Shown in pieces: positions 27,525-38,067 of a stretch of 64,000 nucleotides of DNA. The stretch is from BM003 sp963699835 (lineage in GTDB: Bacteria; Pseudomonadota; Gammaproteobacteria; Steroidobacterales; BM003). The DNA is taken from the NCBI GenBank assembly GCA_963699835.1, contig CAVOVJ010000012.1, positions 62,001 to 126,000 on the forward strand. The letters are read 5' to 3'. A program made the position numbers and the translations under genes. The notes beneath the pieces were generated by a model. That model was not told the DNA's origin. It was given only the letters and a program-made list of their open reading frames with translations, and did not search any database. Numbering within the stretch: position 1 is the first letter of the stretch; each line of letters opens with the position of its first letter.

Positions 27525-29303
27525 ATGGAACTAAAAACTATGACCTATATCGTCGTGGGCCTTACGTTTATGGTCTACATCGCTATAGCGATCTGGTCGC
27601 GGGCATCGACCACCGGCGAGTTCTACGTGGCCGGCAAGGGTATTCACCCGGTTGCCAACGGTATGGCGACGGCCGCTGACTGGATGTCCGCGGCTTCGTT
27701 TATTTCAATGGCAGGTCTGATCGCCTTCCTTGGATACGGCGGATCAGTATTTCTGATGGGCTGGACCGGCGGTTACGTGTTGCTGGCAATGTTGCTTGCG
27801 CCCTATTTGCGCAAGTTCGGCAAGTTCACGGTGCCGGAATTCGTCGGTGAGCGATATTATTCGCAAACCGCACGCATCGTGGCGGTCATTTGCCTGATCG
27901 TCGCTTCGATTACCTACGTAATCGGGCAGATGAAAGGTATCGGTGTGGCGTTTTCACGATTTATGGAAGTCGAATTCGCGACCGGTCTCTTTACCGGTAT
28001 GGGGATCGTGTTTATCTACGCAGTTCTGGGTGGAATGAAAGGCATCACGTACACCCAGATCGCACAGTATTGTGTCCTGATTTTCGCCTATACGATTCCG
28101 GCGATTTTCATCTCACTGCAACTGACCGGCAATCCGATCCCGCAGCTTGGTCTTGGCAGCACGATGGCGGACGGTACCTATCTGCTCGATAAACTCGACC
28201 TTATCGTCACCGATCTGGGTTTCCGCGAATATACGACATCTTCGAACGGCAACATGCTGAATATGTTCCTTTACACGCTGTCGCTGATGATTGGAACCGC
28301 GGGATTACCCCACGTCATCATTCGTTTCTTCACGGTACCGAAGGTGCGGGATGCACGTTACTCCGCCGGTTGGGCGCTGGTCTTCATTGCCATTCTGTAC
28401 ACGACCGCGCCTGCAGTCGGTGCGATGGCCCGGCTGAATCTGACCAATACCATCCAGATTGGCGATGTCGGCTCTCCGACCGGCAACCTGGTTGCCGACG
28501 AGCGTCCGGAGTGGATGAAGCGTTGGGAAACCACCGGCCTGCTGGGCTTCGAGGACAAGAACGGCGACGGGCGGATTCAGTATTTCAACGACGCCAACGC
28601 CGATTTTGTCACCAAGGCTGAAGGCTGGGGCTGGCAAGGCAACGAGATGACCAAGGTCGACCGCGACATCATGGTGCTCGCCAATCCGGAAATTGCGAGT
28701 CTGCCCAACTGGGTGATCGCCCTGGTGGCGGCAGGTGGAATCGCGGCGGCACTATCGACCGCAGCCGGTCTGCTGCTGGCCATATCGTCGGCCATCTCGC
28801 ACGATCTTCTGAAAGGCGTGTTCATGCCGCAAATATCCGAGAAGAACGAGCTGATGGCCAGTCGTATTGCGATGGCGTTTGCGATCGTGCTGGCGGGTTG
28901 GCTGGGATTGAATCCGCCAGGCTTCGCGGCGCAGGTCGTGGCGTTGGCGTTCGGTCTCGCGGCCTCGTCGATATTCCCGGCGCTGATGATGGGTATCTTC
29001 GACAAACGCGCAAACAGCGCCGGTGCGATTGCGGGCATGCTGTCGGGGCTTAGTGCGACGCTGTTGTACATCTTCTGGTTCAAGGGCTGGTTCTTCGTGC
29101 CTGGTACCGAGATGGCAGCCAACACGGCTGACAACTGGCTGTTGGGTATTTCACCAGAGGCGTTCGGCGCAGTAGGCGCGCTGATCAACTTCGCCGTGGC
29201 GTACGCGGTATCGCGTGCGACCGCGCCACCTCCGGAACACATCCAGCACCTCGTCGAGGACATCCGTGTTCCGCGCGGCGCCGGAGCGGGGGCGGCTCAC
29301 TAA
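27525..29303 (+). CDS. sodium:solute symporter, VC_2705/ActP-like, probably acetate
   Basis: A 592-residue inner-membrane transporter of the SSS family. Visible family marks are WSRASTTGEFYVAGKGIHPVANG near the N-terminus, TAADWMSAASFISMAG, LRKFGKFTVPEFVGERYYS, and GTAGLPHVIIRFFTVP (about 258-273). A charged insertion around 310-385 is typical of the VC_2705 subgroup. Its place with the DUF4212 subunit, CrbS and acsA suggests uptake of acetate or similar short carboxylates; the substrate is inferred from context. A strong terminator follows. Confidence 0.9.
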   Translation: MELKTMTYIVVGLTFMVYIAIAIWSRASTTGEFYVAGKGIHPVANGMATAADWMSAASFISMAGLIAFLGYGGSVFLMGWTGGYVLLAMLLAPYLRKFGKFTVPEFVGERYYSQTARIVAVICLIVASITYVIGQMKGIGVAFSRFMEVEFATGLFTGMGIVFIYAVLGGMKGITYTQIAQYCVLIFAYTIPAIFISLQLTGNPIPQLGLGSTMADGTYLLDKLDLIVTDLGFREYTTSSNGNMLNMFLYTLSLMIGTAGLPHVIIRFFTVPKVRDARYSAGWALVFIAILYTTAPAVGAMARLNLTNTIQIGDVGSPTGNLVADERPEWMKRWETTGLLGFEDKNGDGRIQYFNDANADFVTKAEGWGWQGNEMTKVDRDIMVLANPEIASLPNWVIALVAAGGIAAALSTAAGLLLAISSAISHDLLKGVFMPQISEKNELMASRIAMAFAIVLAGWLGLNPPGFAAQVVALAFGLAASSIFPALMMGIFDKRANSAGAIAGMLSGLSATLLYIFWFKGWFFVPGTEMAANTADNWLLGISPEAFGAVGALINFAVAYAVSRATAPPPEHIQHLVEDIRVPRGAGAGAAH

Positions 29304-29326
29304 CGACGCAAGTAAGGTGCACTACC

Positions 29327-29357
29327 GGGGCCACCCTTTGCGGTGGCCCCTTTTTTT
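29327..29357 (+). terminator. intrinsic terminator after the symporter gene
   Basis: A 9-bp stem (29327-29335 with 29342-29350), six-base loop and seven T residues. It begins 24 bases after the symporter stop. Confidence 0.9.
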
Positions 29358-29404
29358 GCGGAATATGATCGGCAGATGCAGACAGCACGGGAGCGTGGCC
29401 TTCA

Positions 29405-31245
29405 ATGATCGAGCTACCTGAAATCACTGAATTTCTGATCGCACATCGTCCATTCGATGAATTGCCAGGGGAGGAAATTGCCCGCACCGTCCGCGCGGTG
29501 GAAATTGAATACTTCCGCCGTGGCGCTCAGATTCTGGCGGCAGACTCGGACAACATGGAATTGCACATGATCCGCAACGGGGCGGTGGAGTTGCACGACA
29601 GCGAGGATGAGCTCGTGGCCCGGCTGGGCGAGGGCGACTATTTCGGTTATATCTCTTTGCTCAGCGGTCGACCGGTCCGCTACCGGGTCACCGCCCTGGA
29701 AGATACGATCGTCTATCATCTGCCCGGTGGCGATATTCAACAGGCTGCGTCATGCGAATCCGCGGTTCGATCAGTATTTCACCGAGGCATTCGCTGAGCG
29801 TCTGCAGTCTTATGTCGACGAACGTCTCGTCGGCGGAGGTGGCCACGACACGCTTGCGTCAGTTGGTCCAGCGCAGCCCGGTCGTCGTCACGCCGGAGGC
29901 AAGTATTGCCGACGCAGCGAAATGCATGTCCGAGAAACGGGTGTCGGCTTTGCTTGTCTGTGACAACGAGTCACTGGCCGGAATTGTTACAGACCGCGAT
30001 CTGCGCAATCGCGTCGTCGCTGAGTGTCGACCCTACGAAGATGCGATCTCGACGGTGATGACGCCGCGACCCATGACACTCGATGCCGATGAAATGCTGG
30101 CGGATGCACTGCTGACGATGATGCGCTCAAATATCCACCACCTCCCGGTAACCAGCGAAGGTCGTCCGGTTGGGATGGTTTCGCTTGCGGATCTGCTGCG
30201 CGCGGAGTCCGAGCATCCGATTTACATGATCGGAGACATCCTGAAGCAACCTGATCCGGATAGTATCGCCCAGGTGTGCGTCAGTCTTCCGAGCCTGTTC
30301 CTGCGTATGGTTGATGCCGATGCAACGGCAGACCAGATCGGTAAAGTGGTAACGGCCGTCACCGATGCGGTGACACGGCGCCTGGTGATGCTGGCCGAGG
30401 AGAAACTGGGAGCGCCGCCGATTCCCTACGCGTGGCTGGCGCTCGGCTCGCAGGCGCGCCAGGAGCAAACGGTGAAGACCGATCAGGACAATGCAATTGT
30501 CATGTCCGATGAGGCGACCGACGCCGATCGCAAGTACTTCGAAGAACTGGCGCGCTTCGTTTCGGACGGGCTCGCTCTTTGCGGTTATCCTTACTGCCCC
30601 GGCAACGTCATGGCGACCAACGAAAAATGGCTGCAACCGCTGCGGGTCTGGAAACGTTATTTTGACGGCTGGATGACCGAGCCGGAGCCCAAGGCCCTGA
30701 TGTATGCCGATATCTTCTTCGATCTGCGTTTCTCGTACGGTGACGAATCCCTGGTGGACGAACTGAAGGGCTGGGTTGGTGAACTGGCACGGCAGAACCG
30801 GATCTTTCTTGCCATGATGGCGCGAAACGCAATGACCTTTACGCCGCCGCTGGGGTTTTTCCGCCAGTTCGTGCTGGAACGCGGCGGTGAGCATAAGGAG
30901 ACGCTGAATCTCAAGCTGAATGGCGTGATTCCGATTGTCGAGCTGGCGCGCATCCATTCGCTTGCCAGCGGGGAATTACGCGTCAATACGCGGCGCCGGC
31001 TGCGCGGCGCCGCGCGTAGCGGCCGGCTCAACCGCAACGATGCCAAGAGCCTTGAAGACGCCCTCGAACTTATCGATTCGACTCGTCTCAGCCATCAGGC
31101 GCGGCAATTGCGGGCCGGCGAGGAGCCTGATAACTACGTAAAACCAAAAAGCCTGTCACCACTTGCGCGCGATCATCTGAAAGCCGCGTTTGGAGTGGTG
31201 CGTACCTCGCAGCAGGCGCTGCTGAATAGTTTCGGTCTGGCCTGA
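29405..31245 (+). pseudogene. cyclic-nucleotide/CBS/DUF294 nucleotidyltransferase-like protein, frame interrupted twice
   Basis: Read across three frames this is one protein of about 613 residues. The N-terminal cyclic-nucleotide-binding-like domain (LGEGDYFGYISLLSG) is in the first frame. A linker (RLRHANPRFDQYFTEAF) is in a second. Two CBS motifs (CDNESLAGIVTDRDLRNRV; PVGMVSLADLL) and the DUF294 nucleotidyltransferase core (WLALGSQARQEQTVKTDQDNAIV) are in a third. Both shifts are net +1, near 29735 and 29831. The family is common beside acs/symporter genes and the exonuclease that follows. A role in sensing adenine nucleotides is inferred from CBS domains. Confidence 0.85.
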
Positions 31246-31249
31246 GCTC

Positions 31250-31936
31250 ATGGCAATGCGCTGGGACTGGGCGATAGACCGCCGCCGCCGTCGTCTGCGC
31301 AAACTGTGCCGCGGCGATGCCATGCAGGCCTACCTGGATACTCCAACGCCGCGTGCCAACACGCCGTATGATGTGGCCGAGTTCATCGTCGTCGACCTCG
31401 AGACCACCGGTCTCGATCCGCTCGCGGACGAAATTGTCAGTATCGGCTGGGTTCTGGTGACCCGCTCGCGGGTGTTGCTCGCAAGCGCAAGCCACATCGT
31501 CATTTGTACCGGAAACCCGATGAATCAGAGCGCGATCGTGCATGGCCTGCGCGACTCGGATCTTGCGGCCGGTGCGCCGCTGGGGCAGGCGCTCGATGAG
31601 TTTTTGAGCGCGCTGGCGGGACGGGTGCTGGTCGCGCACCATGCCCCTCTGGACTGCAGCTTCCTCGACAAGGCGTGTAACGAAGCGTATGGCGTGCCGC
31701 TGGTCGCGCGTTGCGTCGACACCCTCGAGCTCGAAAAACGCCGTCGCGCGCATCGTAACCAGAGCTATACCTCGGGTGCGTTACGGCTCGGTGCATTGCG
31801 CGAACATTATGGCCTTCCCCGGGTCCGCGCCCACAATGCGCTGGCCGACGCGATCGCGACCGCGGAGTTACTGCTGGTCATGGCGCGGCGGCGTCAGGGC
31901 CGCGGCAAGATCGCGCTGGCACAGATTTTTACCTGA
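31250..31936 (+). CDS. DEDDh 3'-5' exonuclease (DNA polymerase III epsilon-like)
   Basis: 228 residues. The DEDDh exonuclease fold is visible: acidic pair in FIVVDLETTGLDP (about residue 45), SAIVHGLRDSDL, the second acidic site in LVAHHAPLDCSFLD, and HNALADAIATAELL at the end with the catalytic histidine and aspartate. The basic N-terminus (DRRRRRLRKLCRG) may help bind nucleic acid. It is 4 bases after the CBS/DUF294 gene, a pairing seen repeatedly in gammaproteobacteria near the acetate locus. The physiological substrate is unknown. Confidence 0.85.
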   Translation: MAMRWDWAIDRRRRRLRKLCRGDAMQAYLDTPTPRANTPYDVAEFIVVDLETTGLDPLADEIVSIGWVLVTRSRVLLASASHIVICTGNPMNQSAIVHGLRDSDLAAGAPLGQALDEFLSALAGRVLVAHHAPLDCSFLDKACNEAYGVPLVARCVDTLELEKRRRAHRNQSYTSGALRLGALREHYGLPRVRAHNALADAIATAELLLVMARRRQGRGKIALAQIFT

Positions 31937-32065
31937 ATACGGCAGTTCCCGGCCCGGCTCGGATATCAATCTAAAGTCCAATGGTGTTTGCTGGCGCCGC
32001 GCGCGAAAATCGGCGTTTGTGCCACAGGGACGGTTCGCTCCAACAGCGGCGACCGCAGCAGATCC

Positions 32066-33967
32066 ATGTCTCAAGATTATCGTAGCGTCTATCGTTTTTC
32101 GGTTGAGCAGCCTGTCGAGTTCTGGGCGGCGGCAGCAAGCGAGCTGGCCTGGTCGAAACAGTGGGACGAGGTTCTCGACGCCTCGCATGCACCGATGTAC
32201 CGGTGGTTCGCAGGCGGCGAGATCAACACCTGTTACAACGCGCTCGATCGGCATGTCGAGGCGGGTAACGGCGCGCGCACCGCCCTGATTTACGACAGCC
32301 CGGTTACCGATACGAAAGCGCGCTACTCGTATGCGCAACTTCTCGACGAGGTCAGTACGTTTGCCGGCGCACTGGCGGCCCGCGGTGTGAGTCGCGGCAG
32401 CCGGGTAATTATCTACATGCCAATGATTCCGCAGACGGTGGTCGCGATGCTGGCATGCGCGCGTATCGGCGCCATTCACTCGGTCGTGTTCGGGGGCTTC
32501 GCGGCGGACGAACTCGCTACGCGGATACGCGATTGCGAACCGGCCATGATTCTTACCGCATCGTGCGGAATTGAGCCGGGGCGCGTGGTCGAATACAAGC
32601 CATTGCTCGATGCGGCAATAGACGGCGCGGGTCGCGGTGCAATTCCTTGCATCGTATTTCAGCGACCGCAGTGTCAGGCGACACTGATCGATGGCCGTGA
32701 CGAGGACTGGGCGGCAGTTGCGGAGGCCGCGCAGCCGGTGCCGTGCGTGGCGCTGGCGGCAACCGATCCGCTGTATATCCTGTACACGTCCGGGACCACC
32801 GGCGAACCGAAGGGCGTGGTTCGCGACAATGGCGGTCATGCCGTGGCACTGAACTGGAGCATGCGAAACATCTACGGGATCAACCCCGGTGAGGTTTTCT
32901 GGGCGGCTTCGGACGTGGGATGGGTCGTTGGTCACTCGTATATTGTCTATGCGCCACTTATTTATGGATGTACTACCGTTCTGTATGAGGGCAAGCCGGT
33001 GGGAACACCGGATGCGGGTGCGTTTTGGCGGGTGGTGTCCGAGTACGGTGTCAACTGCCTGTTTACCGCACCGACTGCCTTCCGTGCGATCAGGCGCGAC
33101 GATCCCGCCGGCGAATTACTTCACGGATACGATCTGGGCAGTCTGCGCACGCTGTTTCTGGCGGGGGAGCGATGCGATCCGGGTACGCTGGAATGGGCCC
33201 AGTCGAACCTGGGGATCCCGGTGATAGATCACTGGTGGCAAACCGAGACCGGCTGGCCTGTCGCGGCCAACTGCGTCGGTATCGAGTTGCTGCCGGTAAA
33301 GCCCGGATCGCCGACCTGTGCCGTGCCCGGCTATCGTGTTGCGGTGCTCGATGAGGCCGGTGAGCCCGTAGCGGCGGGGGAGACCGGCAACATCGTTATC
33401 AGCCTGCCACTGCCGCCAGGCACCTTGCCGACGTTGTGGAAAAAAGATGAGCGCTATCGGAGTTCATACCTGGAGCGTTATCCCGGCTACTATCTGACCG
33501 GAGACTCGGGGTACTGCGATAGCGACGGCTATCTGTGGATCATGAGCCGAATCGACGACATCATAAATGTCGCCGGTCACCGCCTGTCCACCGGGCAGAT
33601 GGAGGAGGTGCTTGCGTCTTTTCCGAATGTCGCGGAGTGTGCGGTCATCGGGGTCGAGGACAATCTCAAGGGGCAAATTCCGCTTGGTCTCGTCGTCATG
33701 CAGTCGGGTGTCGACGTGGACGAAGATGAGATTCGCGCCAGCCTCGTGCGGCGGGTGCGCGAGGTCATCGGGCCGGTGGCAGCCTTTAAACTGGTCACGA
33801 TTGTCAACCGCCTGCCGAAGACGCGCTCCGGCAAGGTCTTGCGCGGGACAATGAAAAAAATCGCCGATGGCCAGCAGTTCAAGATCCCTGCGACGATCGA
33901 TGATCCGGCTTCGCTCGCCGAGATCGAACGCGCTCTGGCGCGACTCGGCTATCCCGGTGAGCATTAG
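32066..33967 (+). CDS. prpE: propionyl-CoA synthetase (AMP-forming)
   Basis: A 633-residue acyl-CoA ligase. The start at 32066 (SQDYRSVYRFSVEQP) matches the family N-terminus. Marks are the ACAS N-terminal NTCYNALDRHVEAG, YTSGTTGEPKG nucleotide loop, GHSYIVYAPL, HWWQTETGWPV (propionate-type pocket rather than DTWWQTETGG of Acs) and the C-terminal PKTRSGKVLRGTMKKIADG with acetylatable lysine. The frame is intact, in contrast to acsA. It probably activates propionate; weak acetate activity is common in this family and could partly back up AcsA. Confidence 0.88.
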   Translation: MSQDYRSVYRFSVEQPVEFWAAAASELAWSKQWDEVLDASHAPMYRWFAGGEINTCYNALDRHVEAGNGARTALIYDSPVTDTKARYSYAQLLDEVSTFAGALAARGVSRGSRVIIYMPMIPQTVVAMLACARIGAIHSVVFGGFAADELATRIRDCEPAMILTASCGIEPGRVVEYKPLLDAAIDGAGRGAIPCIVFQRPQCQATLIDGRDEDWAAVAEAAQPVPCVALAATDPLYILYTSGTTGEPKGVVRDNGGHAVALNWSMRNIYGINPGEVFWAASDVGWVVGHSYIVYAPLIYGCTTVLYEGKPVGTPDAGAFWRVVSEYGVNCLFTAPTAFRAIRRDDPAGELLHGYDLGSLRTLFLAGERCDPGTLEWAQSNLGIPVIDHWWQTETGWPVAANCVGIELLPVKPGSPTCAVPGYRVAVLDEAGEPVAAGETGNIVISLPLPPGTLPTLWKKDERYRSSYLERYPGYYLTGDSGYCDSDGYLWIMSRIDDIINVAGHRLSTGQMEEVLASFPNVAECAVIGVEDNLKGQIPLGLVVMQSGVDVDEDEIRASLVRRVREVIGPVAAFKLVTIVNRLPKTRSGKVLRGTMKKIADGQQFKIPATIDDPASLAEIERALARLGYPGEH

Positions 33968-34044
33968 CCACACAGCCTGCAGTTGACCCGCCGTGGTGAT
34001 CGCTGCTAGATCGACCGCCGGTTTCGAATGACTGCAGGTAAGCG

Positions 34045-35106
34045 ATGGCCTTCTCGGCTTTGAAACTTCGCGCCGGACCCGCCGCGCTGGCGCAGATCAG
34101 GCGTGACGGCATGGTTCCCGAGACATTTTCGGTAATGGCCGGTGCATCGGGCGGGCCGAAATGGCTGGTGCTCAGCCAGCTTGACCGGGTGCTTGCTCCG
34201 TGGATTCTCGCGAATCGTGAATCGCCGCTGTTTTTGCTCGGCTCATCGATTGGCGCGTGGCGTTTTGCATGCGTCGCTCAGGCCGATCCGGTCGATGCCA
34301 TTGTGCGTTTCGAAGAGGCGTACATTGGCCAGCGTTATGACCGCCGGCCGAGCGCGCAGGAGGTAACCGCTCGCAGCCGCGAGATTCTCGAGGTTGTACT
34401 GGGCGAGCATGGTGCGAGCGACATTCTCACCTCTCCGCTGGCTCGCCTCAATGTGATGACCGCGCGAAGCCGACGGGTAACCGCGTCCGACGCCCGTCCT
34501 GCACTGCTTGCCGGGCTTGCGATCTCGGCACTGGCCAACGCCGCGAATCGGAGGTTGCTGGGCTGGTTCTATGTGCGCAGTCTTTTCAGCGATCCACGCG
34601 ACGAACCGCCATTTGCCGCGATGTCCGGGTTGCCTCTCGAGCGAGCGGCCTTGACGGAAAGAAATCTCGGCAAAGCGATCCTGGCGACCGGGTCGATCCC
34701 GCTGGTGCTCGAGGGTGTGCGCGACATCGATGGTGCTGCCCGTGGCACCTATCGGGACGGAGGAATCATCGACTACCACTTCGATGTCGAGTTATCGGGT
34801 GGACGCGGGCTGGTCTGCTATCCGCATTTCTATGGTCACATTGTCCCGGGGTGGTTTGACAAGGCATTGAAAAACCGGCGCGGTCGGGCCAGCCTCGAAC
34901 GCACCGTGCTGATCCATCCTTCGCCCGAGTTCGTGGCGGGCTTGCCCAATGGCAAGATTCCTGACCGCAAGGACTTCGAGACGATGGGCAATGACGACAG
35001 GATACGATGCTGGCGCCGGGTCGTGGCGGAATGCGAGCGCCTTGCCGAGACGTTCGAGGAATGGCGAGTGCGTGGTCAACTCGTAGCCAGGGTCGAGCCA
35101 CTGTGA
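34045..35106 (+). CDS. patatin-like phospholipase family protein
   Basis: 353 residues, no signal peptide. The patatin catalytic elements are present: glycine-rich oxyanion loop GASGGPKW near residue 33, nucleophile motif LGSSIGAWR (G-x-S-x-G, serine about 69), and aspartate in YRDGGIIDYHF. It therefore probably hydrolyses lipids or acyl esters, perhaps membrane phospholipids or storage polymers. It lies upstream of a beta-oxidation enzyme on the same strand (49-base gap), consistent with lipid turnover. Confidence 0.8.
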   Translation: MAFSALKLRAGPAALAQIRRDGMVPETFSVMAGASGGPKWLVLSQLDRVLAPWILANRESPLFLLGSSIGAWRFACVAQADPVDAIVRFEEAYIGQRYDRRPSAQEVTARSREILEVVLGEHGASDILTSPLARLNVMTARSRRVTASDARPALLAGLAISALANAANRRLLGWFYVRSLFSDPRDEPPFAAMSGLPLERAALTERNLGKAILATGSIPLVLEGVRDIDGAARGTYRDGGIIDYHFDVELSGGRGLVCYPHFYGHIVPGWFDKALKNRRGRASLERTVLIHPSPEFVAGLPNGKIPDRKDFETMGNDDRIRCWRRVVAECERLAETFEEWRVRGQLVARVEPL

Positions 35107-35154
35107 CTGGAAGCGCGTTGTCATGACCGGCAATGCCAAACGTGGAGGCCGCAA

Positions 35155-37242
35155 ATGGGCCAGGTAGTAAAGTACGAAACGATCGCAACGCTGGCGATCG
35201 TTACGATCGACAATCCACCTGTCAATGCGCTGTCGCATGCCGTGCGCGAAGGGCTCGCCCATGCGTTCGCAAGCGCCGCGAAAGATGATGCAATTGAGAC
35301 GGTGCTGCTGATATGCGACGGACGTACCTTTATCGCCGGGGCCGATATCCGCGAGTTCGACCAGCCGCCGCGCGCACCACATCTGCCCGATTTGTTGAAT
35401 CGTATTGAAGCTGTGAACAAACCGGTCGTCGCCGCGATCCACGGCACGGCGCTCGGCGGCGGGCTGGAAACCGCGATGGCCTGCCATTACCGCTGCGCCA
35501 GCAGTGACGCCCGGCTCGGTTTGCCGGAGGTCAACCTGGGGCTGTTGCCCGGAGCGGGCGGGACCCAGCGACTTCCGCGGCTTGTCGGCGTCGAGTTGGC
35601 TTTGGACATGATGGTAGGCGGCCGCCCGATTGGAGCCCGGCAGGCACTCGCTGCCGGTCTGATTGACGAAATCATCGAATCGGACGAACTGCGTGACGGG
35701 GCCATACGTTGGGCCCGACAACTGGCGGCGAGTTCGGCGGGTACCCGGCAAACTGCAGCGATAGCGATCCCAGAAGAGAAAGAGGCGGGCTTTTTTGCCA
35801 GCTACAGGGCGAAGATCGCGCGCAGGACCCGCGGTTTGCTGTCACCTGAGCTGATCGTCCAATGCGTCGAGGACGCGGTGTCAGCGCCGTTTGCCGACGC
35901 ACTGGCGCGCGAGCGCGAACGTTTTATGCAATGCAAGGCATCGCCGCAGTCGGCCGCTCTGCGGCACCTGTTTTTTGCCGAACGCGAGGTCGCCAGGATT
36001 CCGGGGCTGGACTCTGCTGCATCGCCGCGCCCGATTCGGACGGTTGCCGTGCTCGGTGCCGGCACGATGGGCAGCGGAATCGCGCTGGCCTGTCTCGGCG
36101 CCGGGTTCGAGGTCCGCCTGCTCGACAGCAGCGATGAGGCGTTGGGCGCGGGGCGCCAGCGGATCGCTTCGCTGTTGCAACAACAGGTTGATAAAGGGCG
36201 CATCCGGCCTGATCAGGCCGCGGCGAATCTCGATCGGCTTGGGCTGGTGAGTGAGTATGGTTCATTGTCCGAGGCGGATCTCGTCATCGAGGCTGTATTC
36301 GAAAACCTGGATGTCAAAACCGACGTGTTTGCCAGTCTCGACCGGTTTTGCCGACCCGGCGCGGTACTCGCGACCAACACGTCCACACTGGATATCGACC
36401 GGATCGCCGCTGCCACGACCCGGCCACACGATGTCATCGGCTTGCATTTCTTCAGTCCCGCGCATGTGATGCGTCTGCTGGAGATCGTGCGTGGCCGGGA
36501 GACCTCTGACGCGGTGATTGCAACAGCGATGGCGTTTGCGCGGCAGCTGCGCAAGGTCGGTGTTCTGGTCGGAAACTGTTTCGGGTTCGTCGGTAACCGC
36601 ATGCTGTACGGATATGGCCGCGAGAGTCAGATGCTGCTGCTGGAAGGGGTCGCGCCGGAACGCATCGACCAGGTGCTGTACGACTGGGGCATGGCCATGG
36701 GACCGCATGCGGTCGGAGACCTGGCGGGGCTTGATGTCGGTTACCGGGTGCGTCAGGAACGGACGGATCGTCCTGACGATCCGTGTTTCTACCGCATCGC
36801 CGACATGCTGGTGGAGCGCGGCCGTTTCGGGCAGAAGACCGGTATGGGGATGTACGACTACCGCGAGGGTGAGCGTGTTGCTCACCCCTCCACAGAAGTT
36901 CGGGAGATGATCCGCGCCGAGGCGAAGCGGCTCGGTATTGTGCAGCGCGAAATCGACGACCGGGAAATTCTCGAGCGTTGCATTTTTGCGTTGATAAACG
37001 AGGGAGCGCGGTGCCTGGAGGAGGGGATTGCCTTACGCGCTGCCGATATCGACGTCATCTGGGTGAACGGTTACGGTTTTCCCCGCTACCGCGGCGGGCC
37101 TATGTTTTACGCATCGCAGATCGGGCTGCGCCGCGTTTACCAGGGAATCTGCCACTTTCGCGAAACTCTCGATGAGCGTTACTGGCAGCCTGCCGCGCTG
37201 CTGGAAAAGGCCGCCGCCGGCGATTCGGCGATCGAGTGGTAG
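35155..37242 (+). CDS. bifunctional enoyl-CoA hydratase / 3-hydroxyacyl-CoA dehydrogenase
   Basis: 695 residues. The N-terminal crotonase domain (about 1-190) has FIAGADIREFD, HGTALGGGLETAMACHYR and LGLPEVNLGLLPGAGGTQRLPR with the catalytic glutamates. The NAD-binding domain follows (AVLGAGTMGSGIALAC, about residue 299) with HFFSPAHVMRLLEIVRG. Two C-terminal helical domains end near PRYRGGPMFYA. The domain order equals FadJ or peroxisomal multifunctional enzyme type 1; the shorter length resembles the latter bacterial group. It catalyses the middle steps of beta-oxidation. It converges on the GntR gene. Confidence 0.92.
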   Translation: MGQVVKYETIATLAIVTIDNPPVNALSHAVREGLAHAFASAAKDDAIETVLLICDGRTFIAGADIREFDQPPRAPHLPDLLNRIEAVNKPVVAAIHGTALGGGLETAMACHYRCASSDARLGLPEVNLGLLPGAGGTQRLPRLVGVELALDMMVGGRPIGARQALAAGLIDEIIESDELRDGAIRWARQLAASSAGTRQTAAIAIPEEKEAGFFASYRAKIARRTRGLLSPELIVQCVEDAVSAPFADALARERERFMQCKASPQSAALRHLFFAEREVARIPGLDSAASPRPIRTVAVLGAGTMGSGIALACLGAGFEVRLLDSSDEALGAGRQRIASLLQQQVDKGRIRPDQAAANLDRLGLVSEYGSLSEADLVIEAVFENLDVKTDVFASLDRFCRPGAVLATNTSTLDIDRIAAATTRPHDVIGLHFFSPAHVMRLLEIVRGRETSDAVIATAMAFARQLRKVGVLVGNCFGFVGNRMLYGYGRESQMLLLEGVAPERIDQVLYDWGMAMGPHAVGDLAGLDVGYRVRQERTDRPDDPCFYRIADMLVERGRFGQKTGMGMYDYREGERVAHPSTEVREMIRAEAKRLGIVQREIDDREILERCIFALINEGARCLEEGIALRAADIDVIWVNGYGFPRYRGGPMFYASQIGLRRVYQGICHFRETLDERYWQPAALLEKAAAGDSAIEW

Positions 37243-37291
37243 CGAACATTCGGAAATTCGTCCGGCAGTTACCTGGTCAAGCCTGGGTTGA

Positions 37292-37987
37292 TCAGCCTGC
37301 CGTCTGACTCGTCAGATCCAAAGAACTGGCTTTCTCCGAAAATATCTTCTCGGTTATTTGTGCGGTCTGGCGGATGTGGGTTTCGGATTCCGCACAGGCA
37401 CGTTGCACATCCCGCGCGAGGGCGGCGTCGCGGATACGGGCATGTTGCTCGTGAACGCTGCGGGGTATGTGGATGGCTTGCAGCGACATCGCGCGGTAAC
37501 GCCGGTGCTGATCGTACATGGTTTCGTGAAAGCGCAGCAGCCAGCGCGACGGGCAGGCCGCCAGTAGCGAGTCATGGAAGCGCTTGTTGGCTTTCTCCCA
37601 TGACTCGAAGTCGTCTACTTTGCCGGATTCGAACTTGGTCAGATGGTGGAAAGCGGCCACTACCCCGGCCTCCCAGTCATCATTGCCGTTCTCGATACTT
37701 GCGCGCAACGCCGCCGTTTCGATCAGCACGCGGGTATCGGTGATGTCACACAGCTCATTGATTGAGGCGGCCGGTACACGAAAACCGCGCTGCCCGATCG
37801 ATACGACGAGACCCTCGGCCGCGAGTCGGCTCAACGCTTCACGCAGCGGACTGGCCCCGGTCTTATAGGTTTTTCGCAAATCCTCGATACGCAGGCGTTG
37901 CTCGGGTTCAAACACGCAGGAGATGATATCGGCCTTGATTCGCTGGTACGCATCCTGCGCCAATGTCTGGGGTTTTGTTTCGGCCAT
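37292..37987 (-). CDS. GntR-family (FCD) transcriptional regulator
   Basis: 231 residues from ATG 37987, preceded by AGGGG; longer upstream open frame is probably untranslated. The winged helix is at the N-terminus (QRIKADIISCVFEPEQRLRIEDLRKTYKTGASPLREALSRLAAEGLV, residues about 15-62). The FCD ligand-binding domain follows with metal-site histidines likely in NKRFHDSLLAA and HEQHARIRDAALARD. It is divergent from the meta-pathway genes, so it probably represses them and responds to a pathway intermediate; this is inferred from position. Confidence 0.88.
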   Translation of the reverse strand: MAETKPQTLAQDAYQRIKADIISCVFEPEQRLRIEDLRKTYKTGASPLREALSRLAAEGLVVSIGQRGFRVPAASINELCDITDTRVLIETAALRASIENGNDDWEAGVVAAFHHLTKFESGKVDDFESWEKANKRFHDSLLAACPSRWLLRFHETMYDQHRRYRAMSLQAIHIPRSVHEQHARIRDAALARDVQRACAESETHIRQTAQITEKIFSEKASSLDLTSQTAG

Positions 37988-38047
37988 TTGTCGCCCCCTG
38001 ATTCGGGAATTGTGTGCGAAAGCGAAAAATTCGTATCGAGGCTTGCA

Positions 38048-38067
38048 TATAATATCGATAATTATTA
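38048..38067 (+). promoter_or_regulatory. AT-rich promoter/operator candidate between GntR gene and meta-pathway genes
   Basis: A TATAAT hexamer at 38048-38053 is followed by a perfect 9-base dyad TAATTATTA at 38059-38067, in a short very A/T-rich island inside GC-rich DNA. FCD-type GntR proteins bind short dyads overlapping promoters, so this is a plausible operator. No good -35 box is visible. Confidence 0.35.
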